Source of the DNA: Proteles cristata cristata
Lineage: Eukaryota; Chordata; Mammalia; Carnivora; Hyaenidae
Assembly: GCA_017311185.1 (NCBI GenBank)
Contig: JAESUZ010005537.1
Coordinates: 682,001-746,000 of the forward strand
Direction of reading: 5' to 3'
Length of the DNA stretch: 64,000 nucleotides
The notes under the pieces were generated by a model. That model worked only from the letters and a program-made list of their open reading frames with translations, was not told where the DNA came from and did not search any database. Position 1 is the first letter of the stretch. Each line of letters starts with the position of its first letter. A program made the translations under genes and the position numbers. Positions 24,826-36,006 of the stretch are shown piece after piece.

Positions 24826-25337
24826 AAGTTGTATACTTTAAAATTGTATCTTCTATTTGTTCTCGGTATAATAACCATAATAGATTTTATGCAATGACCT
24901 TATATCCAGTGACCTTACATTCACATATTAATGTTAATAGACAATAGTTTTTTGTTTTTTATATGTATATATATAATGTAAATAATGACATTTTTATTTC
25001 TCCCTCTTCAGACTTAATGCTTTTTATTTTTTTTTCTTGCCTTATTACACTATCTAGGGTTTCCAAAACAATATCAAATAGAGGTAGTGATACAGGGCAT
25101 CCTGTCTTGTTTGCCATCCAAAGAGGGAAACTTTTTATAATGCAACATTAAGTATGAAGCATGCTGTACATTTTTGTGGGTGTTCTTTGCCAGATTACAG
25201 AAGTTCTTTCTATTCCTTGTTTTCTATAAGTTAAAAAAATTTTTTTTAAAAAAAATTTTTTTTCACTATAGGTATATGGATTTTATGACACGTATTTTGG
25301 AGGGATTATATGCTTTTCCTCTTTATTTGTGTGGTAA

Positions 25338-25545
25338 GGGGCACCTGGGTGACTCAACTGGTTAAGCATCCGACTCTTGATTTAGGCTTAGATCATGGTT
25401 TCACAGTTTGTGAGTTTGAGACCCACATTGGGCTCCGTATTTTCAGCAGAGCCTGCTTGGCATTCTCTCTCACCCTCTGTTTCTCTGATCCTTCCTTGTT
25501 TGGCCTCTCTCTCTCAAAATAAATAAATAATCTTTTTTAAAAATT
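25338..25545 (+). mobile_element. Felid tRNA-derived SINE
   Basis: Sense copy with the head GGGGCACCTGGGTGAC and a CTCTCAAAATAAATAAATAA tail. TTTATTTGTGTGGTAA and TTTATTTAAATGTGGTAA flank it. Confidence 0.92.
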
Positions 25546-25848
25546 AGGTTTATTTAAATGTGGTAAATTGCTCACTTGATTATTCAAATGTTAAACCAGG
25601 CTTGCATGGTTGGAACAAAACTCTTGGTCATAATTTTTAAGAATATACATATAACTGGTTTCAATTTGCTAATATTTTACCTATTATTTTTACATCTAAG
25701 TTAATGGTTTTGATTGGTCATTAAGTTTTCTTTCTTGTAATGTCTTTCTTAAGTTTTGGCTGGCCGCATAAAAATGATTTGGGAAATATTCTTAATCATT
25801 CTGTGGAAGAGTTGGTATGAGATTATTTCTCAAATATTTTATTTTACT

Positions 25849-26005
25849 TATTATTTTTAATGTTTATTTTTGAGAGACAAAACATAAGCAGGAAGGAGCA
25901 GAGAGAGAGAGGGGGACACAGAATCTGAAGCAGGTTCCAGGCTCTGAGGTGTCAGCAACTGAGTCAGCAGCACCGGCAGCACTGACTGAGTCACCTAGGT
26001 GCCCC
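25849..26005 (-). mobile_element. Felid SINE with internal loss
   Basis: Antisense copy in which the tRNA-like part is replaced by a short repeated CAGCA/ACTGAGTCA stretch before CACCTAGGTGCCCC. Confidence 0.82.
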
Positions 26006-26373
26006 AGTTTTAAAATATTTTAAATAAGCTCATCATTATAGAGGATTTTCAATAAAGATTTAATTTGATAATTTTATTTCACTATGGCTAGATAACATAC
26101 TTTGTATAGTTTCAGTCCTTTTAAATTTATTAAAATTCACTTATGGTTTAATGTAAGGTCTCTGCTGAAGAATTTTTCATGTGTACTTGAGAAAAATGCA
26201 TGTCCTGCTGTTGCCTAGTAGCATGTTTATAGATGTTAGGTCTAGTTGATTTATAATGTTGTTCAAGTCTCCTATTTCCTTGTTGATCTTCTGTCTTGAT
26301 TGTTTTATCCATTGTTGGAAGTGAAATATTGAAGTCTCCGAACTAATATGCTGTAGGAGTTTCTCATTCTCAT

Positions 26374-26822
26374 AGTGTGTGAGTCAGGATTCTCCAGGGA
26401 AACAGAAACAGCAGAATGTGTCTGTGTATGTGTATAAATATATATGCACACATATACACATATATGGAGAGAGAGAGAGGAATTTTAAAGAATTGGCTCA
26501 TGCAACTGTGAGCTTGGTGAGTCCAAAATCTGATGAGATAGGCTGGATGCTCAAGGAAGTTGCAGTTCAGATCCAAAGGCAGTCTACTGGCAGGATTCCT
26601 TCTTCCTTGGGGGAGGACGTTTCTTGGTCCATTAAGGCCTTCAACTGACTAGATAAGGCCTGCCCACATTATGGAAGTCCATTCATGCAGTGTTAATCTC
26701 ATCCATATAAGCCTCACAGAAATGTCCAGAATAATGTTCAGCCAAAATCTAGGCACCAGAGCTGAGCCAAATTGACATATATGAGTAACCATCATACGTA
26801 CTTTTTCACACTCCACCTGTAA
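26374..26822. mobile_element. Old dispersed repeat, family not named
   Basis: GTCAGGATTCTCCAGGGAAA, an AT/CA-rich block, AGGCCTTCAACTGACTAGAT and TGTTAATCTCATCCATATAA are in the order of a very common mammalian repeat that I cannot name with certainty. Confidence 0.6.
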
Positions 26823-27376
26823 CAGTTAGTCAAAGTTACCATGTAGGATTCTTCAAGTGCTTTTCCCTTTAGATTTTATTATTCTCTATTCACTTATAAT
26901 ATAAACCAAGTTATAGATTTAGAAAAACCTCAGTTTAATTAAGGTAAACACTTCAACTTCTTATCCTTTTGACTTTGAGCAATTCTCCCTAAATTTTCAC
27001 TATGTTATGTGCTAGGAAATTAAAGCCATTAAGGTGAACTGGTTTATCCAAGGTAACAATGTGTATTAGAACTAATGATCAAATTCTATTTTAATTCTTG
27101 TCCTTGTACACATACTATAAATAATGTATTGAATTTAATAGCAATAAAATACACCTTACAGATATTTTAACTATATTTGAGAATGACAGAGGTATATTTA
27201 AATACTATATAATTAGTTCTGGCTATGTCTTTGACTAACCACATTTTCCCTAACATTTTCCATTTGCAAGCATGAATAAATACCTTTTATTTCTTTGTCC
27301 CAGGGATAGTCTGTGATGCCAATCACATGCATAAGGTAGTGATCATTGATGAAAGGAATCTTAAGAGAACATTTAG

Positions 27377-27612
27377 GGGGTGCCTGGGTGGCTTAGTCAG
27401 TTAAGCGTCCGACTTTCGCTTAGGTCATGATCTCGCAGTTCGTGGGTTCGAGCCCCGCGTCGGGCTGTGCTGACTGCCAGCTCAGAGCCTGGAGCCTGTT
27501 TCAGTCTGTGACTCCCTCTCTCTCTGACCCTCCCCTGCTCACACTGTCTCTCTTTCCTAGAAATAAATAAAACATTAAAAAAATTTTTTTTTAAATTTAA
27601 AAAAATTAAAAA
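27377..27612 (+). mobile_element. Near-consensus felid SINE
   Basis: Sense copy with the head GGGGTGCCTGGGTGGC and a long A/T tail. AAGAGAACATTTA before and AAAAGAACATTAA after are the target duplication. Confidence 0.95.
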
Positions 27613-27623
27613 AAGAACATTAA

Positions 27624-27772
27624 GGGGTGCCTGGGTGGTTCAGTTCGTTCAGCATCCAACTCCTGACCTCAGCTCTATTCTTGATATCAGTGTCATGAGT
27701 TCAAGCCCCACATTGGGCTCTACACTGGGTGTGAAGCCTACTTTAAAAGAGAGAGAGAAAGAGAGAGAGAGA
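27624..27772 (+). mobile_element. Carnivore SINE, short older subtype
   Basis: Sense copy starting GGGGTGCCTGGGTGGTTC and ending after GGGTGTGAAGCCTACTTTAA in a GA-rich tail. It lacks the long TC-rich middle of the felid form and follows the previous SINE head to tail. Confidence 0.88.
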
Positions 27773-27984
27773 AAGTTTAACTTAGTGCCAGTTTCAGGGA
27801 AGGAGAGCCCACAGCTTCTTTAAATAATCTTTCATTTTATTAATGACTTGCTGAAAGAAAAGTGTTTCTTCATGGAAATCCTAAAAAAGTAGAGATAGCT
27901 GAAAGCTTGAGCCTAATTTTCCTATAGAAGAGCAGCCTCATGGCTGGGGTGTGTGTATGTTGATCTCATTGGCATTCTAGGAAA

Positions 27985-28020
27985 CAGTATAATGTAAATC
28001 AAGTTAGATCTAGGTTTATT
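27985..28020 (+). mobile_element. MIR element, left piece
   Basis: AATGTAAATCAAGTTAGATC matches the start of the MIR whose rest continues at 32641 beyond the L1 insertion. Confidence 0.6.
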
Positions 28021-28453
28021 ATTTTTTAGCTATATTTTTTCTTCTTTTTAATATATTTATTGTCAAGTCAGCTAATATACCAGTGTAGCTACAGTGTAGC
28101 TACATGATTCATCATTCACATACTACAGCCAGTGCTCATCCCAACAAGTGCCCTCCTCATTGCCCTTCACACATTTTCTCCACTACCCCAAATCCCACCC
28201 CCATCAACCTGCAATTTGTTCTCTGTATTTAATAGTCTCTTATGGTTTGCCTCTCTGTATCTTATTTTTCCTTCCATTCCCCTATGGTCTTCTGTTAAGT
28301 TTCTCATATTTCACATATGAGTGAAATCATATGATATCTCTCTTTCTGTGACTTATTTCACTTAGCAAAATACCCTCGAGTTCTATCCACATTATTGTGA
28401 ATGGCAAGATTTCATTTTTTTTCATTGCCAAGTAGTATTCCATTGTGTATGTA

Positions 28454-28513
28454 CGTGTGTGTGTATATATATATATATATACACACACACGCATACACAC
28501 ACACACACACACA
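28454..28513. repeat. GT/TA/CA microsatellite in the L1
   Basis: A GT run passes into a TA run and then a CA run, giving a nearly self-complementary 60-bp block. Confidence 0.9.
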
Positions 28514-31156
28514 TGTACATAAAACATCTCTTTTTCCATTCATCTGTTGATGGACATTTGGGCTCTTTCCATTTCCAAAATTTGGCTATTATTGATAGTG
28601 CTGCTATATAAACATTGAGGTACACATGCCTCTACAAATCAGGGTAATTCTATTTTTAATTTTTTGAGGAACCTCCACACTGTTTTCCAGAGTGGCTACA
28701 CCAGTTTGCAAGAGGGTTCTCCTTTTTCTACATTCTCACCAGTATCTTCATTGCCTTAGTTGTTAATTTTAGCCACTCTGACCACTGTGATTTGGTATCC
28801 CAATATGGTTTTGATTTGTATTTCCCTGATAATGAGCCATGTTGAGCATCTTCACGTGTTTGCCATCTGAATGTCTTCTTTGGAAAAGAGTCTGTTCATG
28901 TCTTCTGCCCATTTCTTCACTGGATTCTTTGTTTTTTGGGTGTTGTTTGGTAAGTTCTTTATAGATTTTGGATACTAACCCTTTATCCAATATATCATTT
29001 GCAAATATCTTCTTCCATTCCTTTGGTTGCCTTTTAGTTTTGTCAATTCTTTCCTTTGCTCTGCAGAAGCTGTTATCTTGATGAGGTCCCAGTAGTTCAT
29101 TTTTTCTTTTATTTACCTTGCCTCTGGATATATGTCAAGTAAGAAGTTGCTGTGGCCAAGATCATAAGAGGTTGCTCTCTGTTTTCTCCTGTAGGATTTT
29201 GATGGTTTCATGTCTCACATTTAGGTCTTTCATCCATTTTGAGTTTGTCTTTGGGTATGGTGTAAGAAAGTGGTCCAGGTTCAGTCTTCTGCATGTTAGT
29301 GACCAGTTCTCCCAGCACCATTTGATAAAGAGACTTTTTCTAATAGATACTCTTTCCTACTTTGTCAAAAATTATTTGGCTATATATTTGTGGTTCTATT
29401 TCTGGGTTCTCTATTCTACTCAATTGATATTTGTGTCTGTTTTTGTGCCAAGACCATACTGTCTTGATGATTACAGCTTTGTAATATAGGCTAAAATCCA
29501 GGATAGTGAAGGCTTCAGCTTTGGTTTTCTTTTTCAACATTACTTTTGCTGTTTGGGGTCTTTTCTAGCTCCATACAAATTTTAGGATTGTTTGTGCTAC
29601 CTCTGTGAAGAATGCTGGTGCTATTTTGATAGGGATTGCATTGAATGTGTAGAATGCTTTCGGTAGCATGGACATCTTAATATTTGTTCTTCTGATCCAT
29701 GGGCATAAATATTTTTCCATTTCTTTGTGTCTTCTTCAATTTCTTTCATAAGTTTTCTGTAGTTTTCAGCATACAGAAATTTTTCCTCTTTGGTTAGGTT
29801 TTTCCTAGGAATTTTATGGTTCTTTGTGCAATAGTAAATGGGGTCGATTCCTTGATATCCCTTTCTGTTGCTTCATTTTTGATGTATAGAAATGCAACTG
29901 ATTTCTATACATTGATTTTATATCCTGCAGCTTTGCTGAATTCATGTATCAGTTCTAGCATTTTTTTGGTGGAGTCTTTCAGCTTTTCCACACAGAGGAT
30001 CATGTCATCTGCAAAAAGTGAAAGTTTGACTTTGTTGCCAATTTAGATGCATTTATTTTGTTTTGTTGTCTGATGGCTGAGACTAGGACTTCCAATGCTC
30101 TGTTAAACAAAAGTGGTGAGAGTGGACATCCCTTATCATGTTTCTGAACTCAGGAGGAAAGCTCTCAGTTTTTTCCCATTGCGGATAATATTAGCTGTGG
30201 GTCTTTCATATATGGCTTTTTTGATGTTAAGTTGTGTTCCTTCTATCCCGAATTTCTTAAGGATTTTTATTAACAAAGGATGTTGTATTTTGTCAAATGC
30301 TTTTTCTGCATCTATTGACAGGATCATATAGTTCTTATCCTTTCTTCTATTAATGTGATGTATCATGTTGATTGATTTGAGAATATTGAACCAGCCCTGC
30401 AGCCCAGGAATGAATTTCACTTGATCATGGTGAATAATTCTTTTAATATACTGTTGAATTCTATTTGCTAGTGTCTTGTTAAGAATTTTTGCATCCATGT
30501 TTATCAGGGATATTTGTCTGTTATTCTCCTTTTTAATGAAGTCTTTTTCTGGCTTGGAAATCAAGGTAATGCTGGCTGGCTTCATAGAATGAGGCTGGAA
30601 GCCTTCCATTCCTAATTTTTGGAACAGCTTGAGCAAAAAAGGCATTAATTCTGCTTTAAATGTCTGGTAGTTTTCTCCTGGGAACCCATCCGGCCGAGAA
30701 ATCTTATTTGTTGGGAGATTTTTGATAACTGATTCAATTCTTCTCTTGTTGTGGGTCTGTTCAAATTCTTATTCAGATATATTGTTTATATCTGTTTTTG
30801 AGCAATTCCCTGGCTATCATTTCTTCCTGGAATTTCTTTTGAAGAGAATTCTTCCATTTTGTCATTTTGGCTAGGTTTCTGTCTTTTGCATGTTTTAATA
30901 GCTTGTTATGTGTCCTGCACCTGTGAGTCCTGCTGTATTAAAAAGGGGTCATACACTGGCCAGGACCTGACCTTAAGTGTTTTAGAGTGTGTTGCATGCA
31001 CTCTGTTGTTCCAAATTTGGCTGCTCTGTCCCACTGCTGGTAGTGGGGATTGTTTGGACCTTCACCAGCTGTGCTTTGAATTGTTCATTGAAGTAACCCT
31101 GGAAAAAAGGAAAGAGACAGAAACCTTATCCCTACAAAGAGAGAAATGAAGAGAGT

Positions 31157-31545
31157 GGAAAAAAAAAAAAAAAAAAGACCAAGCAGAGAATCAACGAAAC
31201 CAGAAGGCTTAATCCAGTGAGAGAGAGGAAAATGAAGACGGAGATACAGAAAATGTGTAAAAAGAATAGAGTAAAAATGCCTGATTAAGAAACAACTAGA
31301 AAAGAGAAAGAAAGGAAAGAAAGGAGAAAGAAAGAGAGAGAAAGAAAGAAGAAAGGAAAGGAAGAAAGGAAAGAAAGAAAAAGATACATATATAATAAGA
31401 ATTGATCAGAAATTATGAGTCTGATTTCAAAGGGGAAAAAAGGGGGGTGGGGGGAAGAGGAGGGTAGAAAGAAAGAAGGGAAACGAGAAGAGTAGGAAAG
31501 AAAAAACTGAAAGTTAAGAAAACAACAGATGAACATACACAACTA
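31157..31545. repeat. Purine-rich GAAA/GGAAA tract in the L1 5' UTR
   Basis: For almost 400 bp the + strand is mostly A and G, with GAAAG and GGAAAG units. This is a long purine-pyrimidine strand asymmetry. Confidence 0.9.
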
Positions 31546-31873
31546 CAGGACGGTTGTCAGTGTGTGCCTGGGACTGGTGGCTGTGCTGGTCTGCAGGAGA
31601 GGCCATCTGGTTACATCAGTGTCAGTCGTACTCCAGGGGATGAACAGTTTACCAGGCACGGAAGGGTAGGGTGTGGTGTGAGTGGGTCCCGCCTCCACTG
31701 GGGGCCGCTGTCCCATTCCTGAAGCCCCACGTATCGGTATTGGTGACATTGGGTATCTCAAACCACACTGTTCAGGCAGCCCTCGCAGAGTAGAGCCAGT
31801 GGTGAGCCTGTGCTGCTCCACAGTTCTCCCGTGCCTCCCAGGTGCTTGGCTGGGATTCCAAACCCGATGTCTT

Positions 31874-32069
31874 TTTTTTTTTTTTTTTTTTAATGTTTAT
31901 TTAATTTTTGAGAGAGACAGAGAGCAGGAGCAGGTGGGGACGGGAGGCACACACAGAGAGAGAGAGAAGGGGACAGAGGATCCAAAGCAGGCTTTGCACT
32001 AACAGCAGAGAGCCCGGATGTGGGGGGCCAACGGCAGATACTTAACTGACTGAGCCACCCAGGGCCCCC
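31874..32069 (-). mobile_element. Felid SINE inside the L1 5' UTR
   Basis: Antisense copy ending GCCACCCAGGGCCCCC. The 14-bp target AAACCCGATGTCTT is repeated exactly on both sides, so the SINE is younger than the L1. Confidence 0.95.
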
Positions 32070-32397
32070 TCAAAACCCGATGTCTTAAAGGATCCCAGAC
32101 TCTGTGGACCCACTTCTGGTGTAGCACCACTCAGCCCTGCCCACAAAGGGCCTCTGGCTGGTGCCTGCAAGGTCTTTTGTCCTTGGTGGGGGAGCAAAAA
32201 ACCCTCTTCTCACAGTACTCAAGGAAGGAACTGTTGCCTCCCAGTGCACTCCAGACATCCCTACTGTGCCCTGGGCTGGCTCTTTCGGTGCCAGATGTGT
32301 GAACATGGTGGTGGCTTCGTTCTAGACAAAGTCGCGCACCCTTGAAAACTCCGATCTTAAGCTCCTAAGGCTGTTTGCCAAGGAGAAACTGCAAAGT

Positions 32398-32434
32398 GGA
32401 GGCGCCAGGATGGTTCAGTCAGTTAAGCATCTGA
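32398..32434 (+). mobile_element. Fragment of a SINE head
   Basis: GGCGCCAGGATGGTTCAGTC and AGTTAAGCATCTGA match only the first 35 bp of the carnivore SINE, set inside the L1 5' UTR. No tail is present. Confidence 0.7.
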
Positions 32435-32640
32435 AAAGATGCTGCTTTATCTCCCCCAGTTCGCATACATGCACCTCTGTCCCACTAAGCTGTCTCCATC
32501 CACCTATGGAGATTTTTGTGTCACTCTGCAGCCTGTATTCCTGGCTGTTCCCAGTGTTTTGACTTCAATACAGCTGTATTTGAGGGACAAGGGAAATCCC
32601 AGTCACCCCTACTTCTCTGCCATCTTAACTCCAACCTCCT

Positions 32641-32835
32641 AGATCTGGATTTAAATTCGAGTGCTGCCGCTTAATGTGTAACGTTGGCCACGTTATTTAA
32701 TGTTTTGAATTTCAGTACCTTTTTCATAAGGTTTTTAAAGGCTTAAATGATACCCATGTAAAGAGGACGTAACTCAGTCCTAGAGGCCTTATAGGAACTA
32801 AGCAAATATTGGTGCTGTCTATTTTTTCTGTATTT
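32641..32835 (+). mobile_element. MIR element, right piece
   Basis: GATTTAAATTCGAGTGCTGC, AACGTTGGCCACGTTATTTA and GCTTAAATGATACCCATG follow the MIR core order. The left piece is at 27985-28020. Confidence 0.8.
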
Positions 32836-33046
32836 ACATGTTGGCAAATGGGAATATTGGTAAGGAATAAGAGGGGAATCATTTCTTCTTGCCCCAGGAC
32901 TGTATTTCCTACAACTAATGAGAATGATACATCTCTTCAAATGCTTGCTTTACCAGTAGTTAATAGTTTACCATAAAGTGTGATTTTTTTTTTTTTTTGC
33001 CTCTTTGCTTTTATATAACTTGTCCTTTAAAAAGAATACTCTACCA

Positions 33047-33238
33047 GGGGCTCCTGGGTGCCTTAGTCCGTTAAGTGTCCAACTTCAGCTCAGTTGGTGG
33101 GTTTGAGCCCCACATGGAGCTATCAGCTCAGAGCCTGAAGCCTGCTTTGGATTCTGTGTTTCTCTCTCTCTCTCTGTCTATCCCCCACTTCTGTTTGGTC
33201 TCTCTTTCTCAAAATGAATAAACATTAAAAAAAAAATT
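33047..33238 (+). mobile_element. Felid tRNA-derived SINE
   Basis: Sense copy with the head GGGGCTCCTGGGTGCC. AAAGAATACTCTACCAGG and AAAGACTATACCAGG flank it. Confidence 0.92.
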
Positions 33239-33310
33239 TAAAGACTATACCAGGACTCTTATAAGAAATATGTATATGTATTGTGTAAATATATATGTGT
33301 GTGTATGTGT

Positions 33311-33331
33311 ATAGATAGATAGATAGATAGG

Positions 33332-33377
<46 letters not shown>
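33311..33377. repeat. GATA microsatellite
   Basis: About 16 GATA units with a single GGTA variant. It is a candidate length marker. Confidence 0.95.
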
Positions 33378-33379
<2 letters not shown>

Positions 33380-33589
33380 GTCACAAATATAGTCTTAAAC
33401 TTTGAAGGGAATAACCATGAAGATCTGATCCTTTTGGTTTTTGAGCAGAATTCCCTTCCATGAACTCCTTGATCTAGATGTGAATCAGCTCTCTGCATGA
33501 ATAGTTTTAGTAATTGTGGTCTTACTCCCTCTTAAAAAGCCTTTATGTTTTTAGAATGATCCATTAATTAGAACATTCTTCCCTGTTTT

Positions 33590-33780
33590 GTCTTTTACTT
33601 TGTCTCCTAATGCTTGTGCTCGTGCTCCATTTTACCCACAGAGCTTCATAGAATAAATAACTTTGTTCCCCAGGTATGTGAGAATCATATCTTAGTCATT
33701 TTTTTTATTCCCAGAATCTAGGGTAGTAAGTACCCGACTCAAAAAAGGGTTTTATTTAATGAATAATTGAGGTTCTGTTT
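33590..33780 (+). mobile_element. Probable L2 3' end
   Basis: CTTAGTCATTTTTTTTATTC then AGAATCTAGGGTAGTAAGTA and a final AATGAATAATTGAGG resemble the L2 3' end. The match is weak. Confidence 0.45.
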
Positions 33781-34506
33781 TTTAAAAATACTTTTATACA
33801 TTTTTATATATAAACTTTAAAATATAGACAACTGTTTTTTATTACTCCTGATCAAAAATTAATTCTTTCAATTGATTGACAAATTTAAACAAGGAATGTT
33901 GATTTATGTTTATGTGTAGTATCACTTATTATCTAATCTACAAATTAATAGCTTTTTCCAAGGATAGAATTAAAAATTAAATATTATTTACATCTTCCAT
34001 TCAGTTCTTTTTATTACATAATCTATTTCTGAAGGTGGAAAGCATATTACATTAAAAACAAATTTTTTTTACATTTTATTTTGGTAGTGTCTTTTGTACT
34101 CATTACAATAATTCTACTTTCTGTGATGTTAATGTTCCAACTTATCAGACTGGACAAAAATAAGAAACATCCAACTATATAATAAAAAGATCTAAAACCT
34201 AATAATAAGGAGAAAGATTGAAAATAGAAAGGCAAATAAATGGCATACAAAAACTAACTAAAAAAAGCTATTGTAGTTATATTAATGGTAAATTGAAAGA
34301 AGAGAAAAAAAGCATCAATAAATAAATGGGGTTACTTCATGATGATAAAGGGTTAAATTCACCTAGATGCTATAACAATTCTAAATATATATTCACATTT
34401 TCTGTGGTTTTTAAACTTGCTCAGTTTTTCTTACTTTCAATTTTTAATTGAATACCCTCTTCCCAATTTCATGCCATCAGCAAATTTTTAAAAAACATTT
34501 TTCTTC

Positions 34507-34722
34507 AGGGACACCTGGGTGGCTTGGTCAGTTAAGTGTTCTACTCTTAAATCTTGGCTCAGGTCTTAATCTCATGATTCATGAGATCCAGCCCCAAGTC
34601 AGGCTCTGTGCTGACTAGGCAGAGCCTGCTTAGGATTCTCTCTCTCCCTCTCTCTATGCTCCTCCTCAGCTGACACTGTCCCTCTTCCTCCCCACTCTTT
34701 CTCAAAAAATAAACTTAAATTT
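34507..34722 (+). mobile_element. Felid tRNA-derived SINE
   Basis: Sense copy with the head GGGACACCTGGGTGGC and tail CTCAAAAAATAAACTT. TTTTTCTTCAG before and TTTTTCTTCAT after mark the target. Confidence 0.9.
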
Positions 34723-35344
34723 TTTTTCTTCATAATCTTTCTTCAGCTGATTTCTTACATAGAATAAAGGAATCCCTTATTAATACTAATCCTTATAGCA
34801 ATCTATTCATGCTTAGTATCATCTTTTGTTACTCCCGTTCTCCTTATTTCTGTTCCTATCTAAGGAATGAGGGTATTGGCTAGTAGTTGGGAAAGATATT
34901 AGATACTAAATTCTATAAAATCACCAAACCTAAGAACATAATTACAGTGGATGCTGTAGTTTATAAGCTATCTCTTTAGAATTCTGTTTGGAATGCCCTT
35001 GAATGTGTCTGTTAGAAGTTAAGCCCATAGGAGGAGTAGCCATGTATTTTGATTCTAACTACTTTGCCTTTCATTAAATAAATGAAATAAATGTTCATTT
35101 GTTGATGCAAGAAGTTTCTACCAGTGTCTAGTCTTTGATAAGCCATATTAGCAAAAATACAATAAAATCATATTTGTTTTATTGAACAGAATAATGAATT
35201 ACCACCTACAGTTGTTTTTTTTCCTAAGAAATCCAAGCATTTAATTCATTTCTTATAATGGGAGGAAGGGAGAACATTTCCCAAAGGAATATAGGGATCA
35301 TTTTCATTGCAAAATGAATTAATGGAAATCTTTAAATTTTCCAG

Positions 35345-35436
35345 GATGAGAGAGACCCAGAGAAAGAGGATGAGCTGGAGCTGAAAAGAGGTCTTCTATA
35401 CAGAGACTCTGCCTATGACAGTGACCCAGAATATAG
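35345..35436 (+). CDS. SPATA6: SPATA6 coding exon, second from the end
   Basis: This exon of 92 nt enters in phase 0 and leaves in phase 2, encoding 30 residues from DERDPEKEDELELKRG to DSAYDSDPEY. It follows a TTTTCCAG acceptor and ends at ATAG|GTATGA. The first half is very acidic; the second holds the tyrosine and serine run YRDSAYDSDPEYS, a plausible acidophilic kinase site. The match to SPATA6 is close, with a few conservative changes from the human protein as I remember it. If the previous exon were skipped, the shifted frame would stop at the TGA at 35382-35384. Confidence 0.95.
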
Positions 35437-35578
35437 GTATGAGCTGGACTAATGCAGCACGGAGAGATCTTTCTCACCGTTGCTATAAAAATAGCCTGCT
35501 TTTTAATCTGTTGGACTTGTGGGAAATTTAGACATAAATTCATAATTATTATTTATTTTTTTAACTACATAAAATCTT

Positions 35579-35795
35579 TTTTTTTAATTTTTAATGTTTT
35601 ATTTATTTTTGAGAGAGAGATAGAGACAGTGTGATCAGGGGAGGGTCAGAGAGAGAGAGGGAGATACAGAATCTGAAGACAGCCTCCAGGCTCTGAGCTA
35701 GCTGTCAGCACAGAGCCTGATGTGGGGATCGAACCCACGAACCATGAGATCATGACCTGAGCCAAAGTCGGACGCTTAACCGACTGAGGCACCTC
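35579..35795 (-). mobile_element. Felid tRNA-derived SINE
   Basis: Antisense copy whose head end is clipped (GAGGCACCTC). ACATAAAATCTT and CCATAAAATCTT flank it. Confidence 0.9.
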
Positions 35796-35825
35796 CATAA
35801 AATCTTATTAAAATACTTTAATGAC

Positions 35826-36006
35826 TGGGGAGCCTGGGTGGCTAAGTCAGTTGAACAACCAACTCTTAATTTTGGCTCAGGTCATGATCCTGGGGTCGTG
35901 AGATTGAACCCCATGTCTGGCTCTGTGCTGAGCATGGAGCCTGCTTGGGATTCTCTCTCCCCTCCCCCTCCCGTTCTTGCACACACACTTTCTCTCTAAC
36001 AACAAC
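35826..36006 (+). mobile_element. Carnivore SINE, canid-like subtype
   Basis: Sense copy starting GGGGAGCCTGGGTGGCTA, with CATGATCCTGGGGTCGTGAG inside, which is the form common in dog-type SINEs. AAAATACTTTAATGACT and AAAATACTTTAATGATT flank it. Confidence 0.9.

Larger units (their letters stand above)
23400..26365 (-). mobile_element. Old L1 (L1M-type), antisense
   Basis: The text reads as decayed antisense ORF2, for example GGATTCTAATCTATTCCATTG at 23918 and AGGATTACACTGAATGTGTG at 24153, which correspond to well-known L1 ORF2 segments. It is interrupted by a younger L1 (24366-24825) and SINEs at 25338 and 25849. It has no intact frame. Confidence 0.75.
28021..32639 (-). mobile_element. 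Carnivore L1 with both ends but a large internal deletion
   Basis: This antisense L1 has its 3' UTR at 28021-28330, ORF2 from there to about 30765, a stub of ORF1 at about 30770-30865 and a GC-rich 5' UTR to 32639. The ORF1 stub starts at the ATG complement 30863-30865 and reads MTKWKNSLQKKF. It then joins ORF2 text ([15 protein letters not shown]), so most of ORF1 and the endonuclease part of ORF2 are missing. ORF2 keeps an open stretch of 169 residues (30136-30645) with the RT motif [13 protein letters not shown], and FADD is intact at 30004-30015, but other frames are broken. TAGATCTAGGTTTA (28005-28018) and TAGATCTGGATTTA (32640-32653) form the target duplication inside a MIR. A SINE sits in the 5' UTR. 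Confidence 0.88.
4712..35344 (+). other. SPATA6: SPATA6 intron, 30.6 kb
   Basis: This intron runs from GTTAGT to TTTTCCAG. Its bulk is retrotransposon sequence listed separately. Stretches where I recognise nothing are about 4720-5045, 5320-5745, 15110-16000, 16220-17045, 17270-18155 (one faint old-repeat match near 17520-17600), 18775-20095, 26825-27360, 33800-34500 and 34725-35340. No coding exon fitting the SPATA6 frame was seen inside. Confidence 0.8.

Noticed and set aside
29118..30331. Open frames on the + strand, up to 123 residues.
   Set aside because: They are the complement of antisense L1 ORF2 and carry no family of their own.
31682..32306. Open frames in a GC-rich stretch, possibly an exon or CpG island.
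   Set aside because: The GC-rich part is the L1 5' UTR, bounded by the L1 end and a target duplication.
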